A stretch of DNA of 5,868 nt from Planctomycetota bacterium (lineage in GTDB: Bacteria; Planctomycetota; UBA1135; GCA-002686595): positions 1 to 5,868 of the forward strand of contig JAPKBY010000125.1 in NCBI GenBank assembly GCA_028823185.1, in the 5' to 3' direction. Position numbers and translations under genes: made by a program. Positions 1-4,845 of this stretch are shown piece after piece. How positions within the stretch are numbered: position 1 is the stretch's first letter; each line of letters begins with the position of its first letter. Under the pieces are notes generated by a model. The model ran no database searches and was not told the DNA's origin. It saw only the letters and a list, made by a program, of their open reading frames with translations.

Positions 1-2
1 AG

Positions 3-44
3 CACGTCGACGACCTCATCGAAGACATCAACCAAGCCCTCTAA
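3..44 (+). CDS. C-terminal end of a gene entering from the left; possibly a Cys/Met-metabolism PLP enzyme
   Basis: Reading from base 3 gives HVDDLIEDINQAL followed by TAA at 42-44. Only 13 residues are present. The pattern (His-x-Asp-Asp-Leu-Ile-x-Asp-[hydrophobic]-x-Gln-Ala-Leu) resembles the usual C-terminal helix of trans-sulfuration PLP enzymes such as O-acetylhomoserine sulfhydrylase or cystathionine gamma-synthase, which commonly end with a phrase like 'GIEHIDDLIADLxQAL'. That identification is from memory of the family and rests on a very short segment. The frame is supported mainly by this match and by a stop at a sensible place before a convergent gene; the catalytic region lies outside the window. 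Confidence 0.4.
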   Translation, partial: HVDDLIEDINQAL

Positions 45-72
45 GCAGCCTCACCACGAAGGAGTGGCTGCT
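44..72. repeat. Inverted repeat between convergent genes (possible weak bidirectional terminator)
   Basis: AGCAGCC at 44-50 is the exact reverse complement of GGCTGCT at 66-72, with a 15-nt loop that can form an alternative inner CCAC/GTGG pairing. It begins at the last base of the left gene's stop codon and lies downstream of both that gene and the minus-strand gene ending at 108. No T-tract follows on either strand, so it is not a canonical Rho-independent terminator. It may still stabilise 3' ends. Confidence 0.35.
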
Positions 73-107
73 CAGCCTGCAGCAAGAGCCCCAGAGAGGC
101 CTGTGGG

Positions 108-326
108 TTAGACAGGTCGCCGCAACACAAACGTGATCATATGCCAGACATACCCTGTGCCAAAGATCATCCATCCTGCCGTACCAGTATGCGTTGACTC
201 CACCTCCCAACCGTCCTGAAGCAGACTATTCAACTCTGTCTGCGACTGCTCTGAGTGGGGGTGGAAGGCCTTGTCTTTGGTACCTGGACTGGGGGTTTTC
301 GCAGTGTAGATCTTGTATTCATTCAT
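108..326 (-). CDS. Small DUF4177-like protein, 72 aa
   Basis: A 72-residue cytosolic-looking protein with no signal peptide or clear membrane segment. It starts MNEYKIYTAK, has a central helix (about residues 28-42, SQTELNSLLQDGWEVEST) and ends in a strand with ITFVLRRPV. This order (N-terminal 'EYK' strand, helix with 'LNxLxxxGWEV', final 'FVLRRP' strand) matches small DUF4177-type proteins, whose function is not known. The ATG at 324-326 has a convincing ribosome binding site: the minus strand reads AAAGGTGGTGACCT just before it. The gene lies 30 nt downstream of the secreted-protein gene on the same strand, so it may be co-transcribed with it, although nothing links them functionally. The middle (residues 46-62) is rich in Gly, Thr and aromatics, a probable variable loop. 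The coding call is firm; the family call is moderate. Confidence 0.75.
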   Translation of the reverse strand: MNEYKIYTAKTPSPGTKDKAFHPHSEQSQTELNSLLQDGWEVESTHTGTAGWMIFGTGYVWHMITFVLRRPV

Positions 327-356
327 AGGTCACCACCTTTTGTCTCTCGCTCAGGG

Positions 357-1433
357 CTAGGCTCCCCAAGAGATCTCGTAGCCGTTCGATAGGTTGAACT
401 GGGCTCCGCAGGGAGTCGTGGCGGGGTCGCGATACCAGATCTGATAGCGCTTCACATCACCCGCCGCGCAGCCGCCCTTCGTGGCGACGCTGAGGCTCGT
501 AGCAGAACCACCGTTCACGTCTGCGAAGCGGACTTGGAGGCGGATGACGCCGCCGCCAGCGCAGCGCAGGCCGTCACCGAACGGGACGCCGAGGCCGCCG
601 CCGCCGACAGCGTTGTTGCCCTGGAAGTAGAGGCCAGGCTGGTTACCGATCAAGCCGGTGCTCGAGAGGACGAGGTCGTCAGCCGAGATCGAGGCGCTGC
701 CCGAGCTCGTGATGACCGCGCCGACGCTGCTGCCGTTGGCGCAGCCGCTCTCGGCTGAGCCGGCGTTGCCGCAGGGACAGGAGGCCCCGTCACCGAAGCA
801 GTAGGCGGTCCCGGCCGCGCCGCCGCCGGTATGAATGATCTGCATCCCGTTCAGGGAGGTGTAACTCGCGTTCACCGCGACATCGATCTGTGCGCTGCCC
901 CCGACCACGTCGACGTGGTGGACAGCGTGCGTGGCGAGGTGAACGAAGCCGAGGCAGAAGTCACCTCCGACCGTCAGCGTGCCCTCGGTGGAGCCGGTGA
1001 TCGTGACGTCTGTGAAGAAGACGTTGCTGTCCGGAGCCTTGGCATAGGTGTAGACCTCATAGCTGCCATCAGCGAGGCCGGTGAGCAGGAAGTAGCCCGT
1101 CGTGCCACCTGTGTACATGATGTCATCCAAGAGCATCTCGTCTTCGCCCGCTGTGCAGAGCTCGTCAAAGCCATAGGGGGTGTCCACACCGACGAGGGAG
1201 ATCGTGACGCCTGTCGGGTTGCCTGCGAGGTCGGCGAGCGGCATGTCTCCAAGGCAGTCGTTCCAGACCCCAGCCTGTCCGCTGGCGGCGCCGTAGGTGC
1301 TGCTCGGGGTGCCGAGAGTCACGTTATCCCCGAAGTCGATGTTGAAGCTCTGCGAGCTGGCTGCCGGACTGAAGAGGAGCAGCGCAGCGCTCGAGAGCGC
1401 TATGGAAGGACGCAAGATCGATTGAATGTTCAT
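357..1433 (-). CDS. Secreted two-domain planctomycete protein with Cys/Gly-rich C-terminal module, 358 aa
   Basis: Exported protein of unknown function. Residues 1 to about 28 form a Sec signal peptide: MNIQSILRPS, then the hydrophobic IALSSAALLLF, then PAASSQS, with likely cleavage near residues 26-29. Residues 30-205 form a beta-rich domain that begins FNIDFGDN and includes SGQAGVWNDC and LTGLADGSYEVYTYA. This is reminiscent of malectin-like or carbohydrate-binding jelly rolls in bacterial secreted proteins. Residues 207-358 form a second module: GTAYCFGDGASCPCGNAG, then LYFQGNN (268-274), PFGDGLRCAGG (284-294), RYQIWYRDP (329-337) and the terminal FNLSNGYEISW (346-356). I recognise this module as one found repeatedly at the C-termini of secreted proteins in some Planctomycetota. 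It carries seven cysteines (212, 219, 221, 231, 291, 322, 342), suggesting disulfides outside the cytoplasm. The ATG at 1431-1433 has AGGA nine bases upstream. The HU-family gene ends 61 nt upstream on the same strand, so transcription may be shared or separate. Confidence 0.85.
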   Translation of the reverse strand: MNIQSILRPSIALSSAALLLFSPAASSQSFNIDFGDNVTLGTPSSTYGAASGQAGVWNDCLGDMPLADLAGNPTGVTISLVGVDTPYGFDELCTAGEDEMLLDDIMYTGGTTGYFLLTGLADGSYEVYTYAKAPDSNVFFTDVTITGSTEGTLTVGGDFCLGFVHLATHAVHHVDVVGGSAQIDVAVNASYTSLNGMQIIHTGGGAAGTAYCFGDGASCPCGNAGSAESGCANGSSVGAVITSSGSASISADDLVLSSTGLIGNQPGLYFQGNNAVGGGGLGVPFGDGLRCAGGGVIRLQVRFADVNGGSATSLSVATKGGCAAGDVKRYQIWYRDPATTPCGAQFNLSNGYEISWGA

Positions 1434-1494
1434 GGTGTCAATTCCTAGGTAAAGGGTTTGGCAGAAACAGACGGCTCGTTCTTTCGTCTATCTC

Positions 1495-1908
1495 TCAGAA
1501 AGGTGAACTCGTTGTCGGGGACGTGGGCGGCTCCGGAGTCGGAGAGCTCGTCACGATCGGATCTTCATGAACCGGCTCTTCCCTCACAGGTGAAGCGGGC
1601 GGCGGGACGTCCATCCCAACTCGCTCCCTCATCTTCCGGCCGACCTTGAACTTCACGACCCTTCGAGAGGGGACGTCGACCTTCTCTAAGGTGCGCGGGT
1701 TCTGCGCTTGACGAGAGGCGCGCTGTCGCACCTCGAAGACGCCGAACTCTCTGAACTCGAGGCGGTTCCCGTTGGCGAGCTCATCCACGACCTCGTCGAG
1801 GAGCTGCTGAAGGATCTCCTTCACGATGACCTTCGTCTGCCCTGTCCGCTCCGAGATTCGATTGACGAGCACCTTCTTGGTGATGGTCTCCGGGTTTGTC
1901 TCACTCAT
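1495..1908 (-). CDS. HU/IHF-family DNA-binding protein with acidic, proline-rich C-terminal tail, 137 aa
   Basis: Nucleoid-associated protein expected to dimerise and bend DNA. Residues 9-97 match the bacterial HU/IHF fold: the helical part ITKKVLVNRISERTG to VVDELANGNR (9-49), the conserved EFREFGVFEVRQR (51-63), the DNA-grasping beta arm with its tip proline in QNPRT (Pro71), and the return strand and final helix VPSRRVVKFKVGRKMRERV (79-97). The Gly that usually follows the tip motif (NPxTG) is Leu here. Residues 100-137 are an added tail rich in Pro, Ser, Thr and Glu with almost no Lys, unlike the Lys-rich tails of some HU variants. The chosen ATG (1906-1908) gives MSETNPETITKK, the normal HU N-terminus, but it has no clear Shine-Dalgarno sequence. 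An in-frame TTG at 1986 has a good one and would add 26 residues. The family is near certain; HU versus IHF subtype is not resolved. Confidence 0.93.
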   Translation of the reverse strand: MSETNPETITKKVLVNRISERTGQTKVIVKEILQQLLDEVVDELANGNRLEFREFGVFEVRQRASRQAQNPRTLEKVDVPSRRVVKFKVGRKMRERVGMDVPPPASPVREEPVHEDPIVTSSPTPEPPTSPTTSSPF

Positions 1909-1955
1909 GACTAGGATCGCATTGGGGCAGTGGGTCAGTTTCACTCGAGAGTCAG

Positions 1956-1971
1956 ACCAAGGAAGCTTGGT
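1956..1971 (-). promoter_or_regulatory. Hairpin in the leader of the HU-family gene
   Basis: ACCAAG (1956-1961) and CTTGGT (1966-1971) are perfect inverted repeats separated by 4 nt. In the minus-strand transcript this gives a 6-bp stem with a CTTC loop. It lies about 48 nt upstream of the ATG at 1908 and just inside the alternative TTG-initiated frame, so it could influence translation. The function is inferred from position only. Confidence 0.4.
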
Positions 1972-1983
1972 AGAAGAGAGGCT

Positions 1984-2000
1984 CAATGAGCTTCTCCCCC
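1984..2000 (-). promoter_or_regulatory. Strong Shine-Dalgarno plus in-frame TTG upstream of the HU-family start
   Basis: The minus strand reads GGGGGAGAAGCTCA then TTG (1984-1986). GGAG lies 7 nt before the TTG, ideal spacing. The frame is open into the HU-family gene, so initiation here would give a protein extended by 26 residues. The extension (SLSSTKLPWSDSRVKL and onward) is unlike any HU N-terminus I know. This is either a true alternative start or a fortuitous purine run. Confidence 0.4.
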
Positions 2001-2018
2001 AATCTCGGCATACCTTCG

Positions 2019-2046
2019 ATTTTGGACGGCCTCATCCCCGCGTCAA
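2019..2046 (-). promoter_or_regulatory. Sigma-70-like promoter for the HU-family gene
   Basis: On the minus strand TTGACG (2041-2046, five of six matches to the -35 consensus) is followed after 16 nt by CAAAAT (2019-2024, four of six matches to the -10 consensus). This predicts transcription starting near 2012, about 26 nt before the TTG at 1986 and about 104 nt before the ATG at 1908. It is the best promoter match in the gap and sits where the HU-family gene needs one, downstream of the terminator-like hairpin of the dtd operon. Confidence 0.5.
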
Positions 2047-2058
2047 GTAAGAACTTAC
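2047..2058. promoter_or_regulatory. Short dyad abutting the -35 box (possible operator)
   Basis: GTAAG-AA-CTTAC is a 5+5 bp inverted repeat with a 2-nt spacer, immediately upstream of the candidate -35 hexamer. The position suits a regulator binding site, but the dyad is short and could be chance. Confidence 0.25.
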
Positions 2059-2148
2059 GTCACACCGAACAAGTTGAGGGAGCTTCGAGCCGCGTAGTGG
2101 GCATAAGCGCAACTCAAGTTGGCGTAGCCGCTTGCGTCATTCCCACGC

Positions 2149-2198
2149 AAAAAAAAAGTATGCTGTATCGTAAGGCACTGCCCTACAGTGACTTACGA
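2149..2198 (-). terminator. Hairpin and T-tract ending the trpS-TPR-dtd operon
   Basis: Bases 2168-2198 form a stem of 7 + 5 bp with a single mismatch and a 5-nt loop: on the plus strand TCGTAAG-G-CACTG, loop CCCTA, CAGTG-A-CTTACGA. On the minus strand the hairpin is followed after 10 nt by nine consecutive T (2149-2157). The hairpin includes the dtd stop codon (2193-2195). The 10-nt gap before the T-tract is longer than in a textbook intrinsic terminator, so efficiency is uncertain, but the position at the end of the operon supports the role. Confidence 0.6.
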
Positions 2199-2645
2199 CC
2201 TCAAGGGCGGGTCGTCCAAGACGAAGGTGACTGGCCCATCGTTCACCAACTCCACCTCCATCATCGCACCAAAGCATCCGGTCTCAACCGAGAGGCCAAG
2301 CAGCACAAGATGAGAGACGAAGTGCTCGTAGAGCTTCTCTGCCAAGAGCGGGGCGGCGGCCTTATCGAAGCTAGGCCGGCGCCCTTTCCTCCCGTCAGCA
2401 GCCAGAGTGAACTGGCTCACGACGAGCAGAGAGCCGCTCACCTCACTCGCAGAGAGGTTCATCTTCCCCGAGTCATCAGCGAAGTAACGAAAGCTCGCGA
2501 CCTTCTCCGCGAGCTGCTCTGCCTCACGCTCACTGTCGCCATCCAAGACGCCCAGGAGGATCAAGGCGCCAGCCTTGATGGCACCAACGACCGCCCCATC
2601 GACGCGAACACTCGCTGAACTCACCCGCTGAACGACCGCTCGCAT
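2193..2645 (-). CDS. dtd: D-aminoacyl-tRNA deacylase (Dtd), 150 aa
   Basis: Cytosolic homodimeric proofreading enzyme that hydrolyses D-aminoacyl-tRNA (classically D-Tyr and D-Trp), releasing free tRNA and the D-amino acid. The match is full length: MRAVVQRVSSASVRVDG at the N-terminus, GKMNLS (60-65), the active-site SQFTL (77-81), GRRPSF (88-93), and the second signature NDGPVTF (135-141), which holds the Gly-cisPro pair known to read the chirality of the substrate across the dimer. No key residue is missing, and the length is that of the family. The ATG at 2643-2645 shares one base with the TGA of the upstream TPR gene (TGATG), suggesting translational coupling. A GAGG lies 10 nt before it and GGAGGT further up. 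It is the last gene of the operon headed by trpS, and a terminator-like hairpin begins at its stop. Confidence 0.97.
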   Translation of the reverse strand: MRAVVQRVSSASVRVDGAVVGAIKAGALILLGVLDGDSEREAEQLAEKVASFRYFADDSGKMNLSASEVSGSLLVVSQFTLAADGRKGRRPSFDKAAAPLLAEKLYEHFVSHLVLLGLSVETGCFGAMMEVELVNDGPVTFVLDDPPLRS

Positions 2646-3733
2646 CAGTCGGAAGCCTCAACCTCCGAGGAAGCACCCTGCTTAATCTCAGCGAGGTGAG
2701 CCTCTGCTCTCGTGCGCTGCAAGAGCGCGCTGATGTTTGTCGCTCCTTGGGTCTGCTCAATGACTTCATTCCAAGCAGCGTGCGCCGCAACACTGTGCGG
2801 AGTGAGGCGTTCCTGCAAGAGCGCCTCTTGAACGACAAAGAGCAGCTCCTCAGGATCACTCGCTCGTGCAACTCTCAGAGCTGCAAGCGCTTCCTCTAGG
2901 GCTCCCGCTTCAGATGCAGCAGCTGCCAAGACTGAGGATGAACGACTGATGAGCTCGGGCACCTCCATCTCATCAGAGAGAGCGGCATCCAGGAGGAGCA
3001 TGGCCTCTTCATGGCGCTTGGCCCTCACAAGCAAGACCCCGAGGTCACCGATCGCTTCGCTACGGGCTGCTGCTGAAATCCGAGGGTCACCCTCCACAGC
3101 ATCGAGCCACGCGCTCCATGTCACGATCGCTGCGTCTCTCTCGCCAGCGCGTGAGCGCAACCATGCGAGCAAGCGCCACGCTGGCAGCAGCCCCGCATCG
3201 AGCTTGATGGCTTGTTCTACTGCGCTCTTCGCAGCCTCCATCTTCCCTAGCCGAGAGAGCGCATAAGCGCGCGCATAGCGCCCCCACGCGAAGCCAGGGT
3301 CCAGCGCGATGGCGCGCTCCGCTAGGTATAAGGCTGCGTAGGAGTCTGTCTCAGAGCGGGCCGCCAAGAGCAAATTCATCGCCGTAGGGCTCGCCTCCGC
3401 CTTCTCCCTATAAGAGCCCCGGAGGTTTTCTACGAGGAGATCGGCCTCATTCTCTCTCAGCCCTTGAGCGAAGCGGTAGCGCGTCTCTTGGTAGAGGACA
3501 GCGAGCCATGGGTCATCAGGATGAGCTGCGACGAGGCTGGAATATCGATCTGAGGCTCCTGCTACATCCCCTTCAGACAAACTCTGTTGCGCCTGATCTA
3601 GGATCTCTGCGAGCGCTGAATCGAGGGGCCTTCGAACTAGCTCTTGTCCACCGACGCCCGACCCTACTGTCGCTCCACAACCACTGTGTAGGAGGACCGC
3701 GAAGAGGAAGACCGGTGCGCAGCGCAAGATCAA
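2645..3733 (-). CDS. TPR-repeat probable lipoprotein, 362 aa
   Basis: Envelope protein of unknown specific role, built of tetratricopeptide-like helical hairpins, usually protein-interaction scaffolds. Residues 1-19 look like a lipoprotein signal: a basic start, hydrophobic PVFLFAVLL, then HSGC with Cys19 as probable lipidation site. The lipobox is imperfect, with His at -3 where Leu is usual. TPR-like segments occur near 39-72, 131-147, 149-182 (GRYARAYALSRLGKMEAA), 183-216, 227-257 and 264-295, with the typical 'AxxxxxxALxLDP' spacing. The C-terminus is low-complexity and acidic. The start is TTG, only 4 nt after the trpS stop. A second TTG two codons on (3725-3727) has AAGAG 7 nt before it and may be the true start, giving MRCAPVFLF. 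The gene overlaps dtd by one base. Its place between two tRNA-related genes is notable, but no tRNA function is visible in it. Confidence 0.85.
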   Translation of the reverse strand: MILRCAPVFLFAVLLHSGCGATVGSGVGGQELVRRPLDSALAEILDQAQQSLSEGDVAGASDRYSSLVAAHPDDPWLAVLYQETRYRFAQGLRENEADLLVENLRGSYREKAEASPTAMNLLLAARSETDSYAALYLAERAIALDPGFAWGRYARAYALSRLGKMEAAKSAVEQAIKLDAGLLPAWRLLAWLRSRAGERDAAIVTWSAWLDAVEGDPRISAAARSEAIGDLGVLLVRAKRHEEAMLLLDAALSDEMEVPELISRSSSVLAAAASEAGALEEALAALRVARASDPEELLFVVQEALLQERLTPHSVAAHAAWNEVIEQTQGATNISALLQRTRAEAHLAEIKQGASSEVEASD

Positions 3734-3737
3734 ACTC

Positions 3738-4724
3738 TTAGCGAAGCCCGCAGGCCTTCAGGGCGCGATCGCGCACAGCGATCGCGCGTTCACGTGCTCG
3801 CTCCGCTCCTCTAACGAGGATGCGGTCCACCTCAGCAGGGTCATTGAGGAACTCCATGCGGCGCTCGCGCCCCTCACGGAAGGTCTCTTCAATCTGCTCA
3901 ATGAGGCGCGCCTTGAGGTGACCATAGCCAGGCGCGTCAACGCCTCCTTCCAGCACGCGAGCCTCCCATCCTTCGAGCTCTTCCGCTGGGAGGAAGAGCT
4001 CCAAAAAGCGAAAGAGGAGCACGCCCTTCGGATCCTTGGGCTCTTCAGGGGGCCGGCTATCCGTCGTTATCTGATTCACAGCCTTCTTCAGCTTCTTGCC
4101 TGTCTCAAAGAGCCAGATCGTGTTGCCGTAACTCTTCGACATCTTCTGGCCGTCTGTTCCCACGACCTTCGCCAAGCGCTCATCGGACTCGATGAGGGGC
4201 TCAGGTCGTTGAAAGACCTCTGCGCCAAAGGCTGCGTTAAAGCTCGTCGCCATGTCCTGAGTCATCTCAACGTGTTGCTTTTGATCTGCACCCACCGGCA
4301 CATGTGTCGGGTCAAAGGCGAGGATGTCTGCAGCCATAAGCGCCGGATATGTGAAGAGCCCCACGTTCGGCTTGACCCCTTGCGCCACCTTGTCCTTGAA
4401 GGAGTGAGCGCGCTCCAAGAGCCCCATCCCCGTAACGCAAGAGAGCATCCACGCGATCTCGGTCACCTGGGGGACGTCGCTCTGTCTCCAAAAAGTGACG
4501 CGCTCTGGATCGAGCCCCATCGCCAGATAGGCGACCGCGAGCTCCCTCACATTGTTCTTTAAGACCGCCGGATCACGGCTCGTGGTGAGCGCGTGATAAT
4601 CCGCGATGAAGTAGAAATGCTCCCCCTCCAACTCTTGCAGTTGGATATGGGGCCGCATGGCGCCAAACCAATTGCCCAAGTGGCTGAGACCGCTGGACTG
4701 AATTCCGGAGAGATAGGTGTTCAA
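3738..4724 (-). CDS. trpS: Tryptophanyl-tRNA synthetase (TrpRS), 328 aa
   Basis: Class I aminoacyl-tRNA synthetase that charges tRNA-Trp with tryptophan using ATP; cytosolic homodimer. Counting from the chosen start: LSGIQSSG (5-12), the HIGH signature as HLGN (15-18), ADYHALTT (41-48), the tryptophan-pocket helix region around MLSCVTGMGLLERAHSFKDK (93-112), LMAADILAF (129-137), GADQKQH (145-151), and the KMSKS loop intact at 194-198. About 330 residues is normal for bacterial TrpRS. The reading frame stays open upstream to 4916, but those 64 codons do not resemble TrpRS and would overlap the divergent gene. The TTG at 4722-4724 gives MNTYLSGIQSSG, the usual family N-terminus, with a GAGG site 6 nt before it. 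It is the first gene of the operon with the TPR gene and dtd. Confidence 0.95.
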   Translation of the reverse strand: MNTYLSGIQSSGLSHLGNWFGAMRPHIQLQELEGEHFYFIADYHALTTSRDPAVLKNNVRELAVAYLAMGLDPERVTFWRQSDVPQVTEIAWMLSCVTGMGLLERAHSFKDKVAQGVKPNVGLFTYPALMAADILAFDPTHVPVGADQKQHVEMTQDMATSFNAAFGAEVFQRPEPLIESDERLAKVVGTDGQKMSKSYGNTIWLFETGKKLKKAVNQITTDSRPPEEPKDPKGVLLFRFLELFLPAEELEGWEARVLEGGVDAPGYGHLKARLIEQIEETFREGRERRMEFLNDPAEVDRILVRGAERARERAIAVRDRALKACGLR

Positions 4725-4735
4725 GGTGACCCTCG
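4722..4735 (-). promoter_or_regulatory. Ribosome binding site that fixes the trpS TTG start
   Basis: The minus strand reads CGAGGGTCACC then TTG. GAGG (4731-4734) is 6 nt from the TTG. This is the deciding evidence, together with the family N-terminus, for starting trpS here and not at 4916. Confidence 0.65.
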
Positions 4736-4845
4736 AGGACTGATACGCGGACTCTACTCCCTCAATCCTCTTGAGAACAGAGACCAATACAGAAGCCCAT
4801 GCTTTGATTCGGACTCCAATGTGCTGACAATCTACTGGCACCAGC
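4725..4845. promoter_or_regulatory. Divergent intergenic region between trpS and the repeat lipoprotein gene
   Basis: This 121-nt gap must hold promoters for both directions. For the plus-strand gene the best candidate is TTGATT (4804-4809), 16 nt, GACAAT (4826-4831), which would leave a leader of under ten bases before the ATG at 4846; no Shine-Dalgarno sequence is visible there. For trpS, TTGTCA on the minus strand (4825-4830) could be a -35 box, but no good -10 follows. No T-box-like or trp leader structure was recognised; the gap is too short for a typical T-box. Confidence 0.4.

Noticed and set aside
28..210. 60-codon minus-strand frame
   Set aside because: It overlaps the better supported 72-residue gene in another frame and covers the convergent gap; no ribosome binding site or family resemblance.
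831..1448. 205-codon plus-strand open frame
   Set aside because: It is antisense to the secreted protein, whose signal peptide and modules are clear. Its translation is Val/Asp/Arg/Glu-rich with no recognisable domain, typical of a shadow frame.
2110..2121. CAACTCAAGTTG inverted repeat
   Set aside because: Only 5 bp arms, and not placed against a promoter or coding boundary; probably chance.
1986..2618. 210-codon plus-strand open frame
   Set aside because: It is antisense to nearly all of dtd and to the HU promoter region. Its translation has no family features.
3918..4562. 214-codon plus-strand open frame
   Set aside because: It is antisense to trpS across conserved motifs, and its composition (His/Leu/Arg-rich) is that of a shadow frame.
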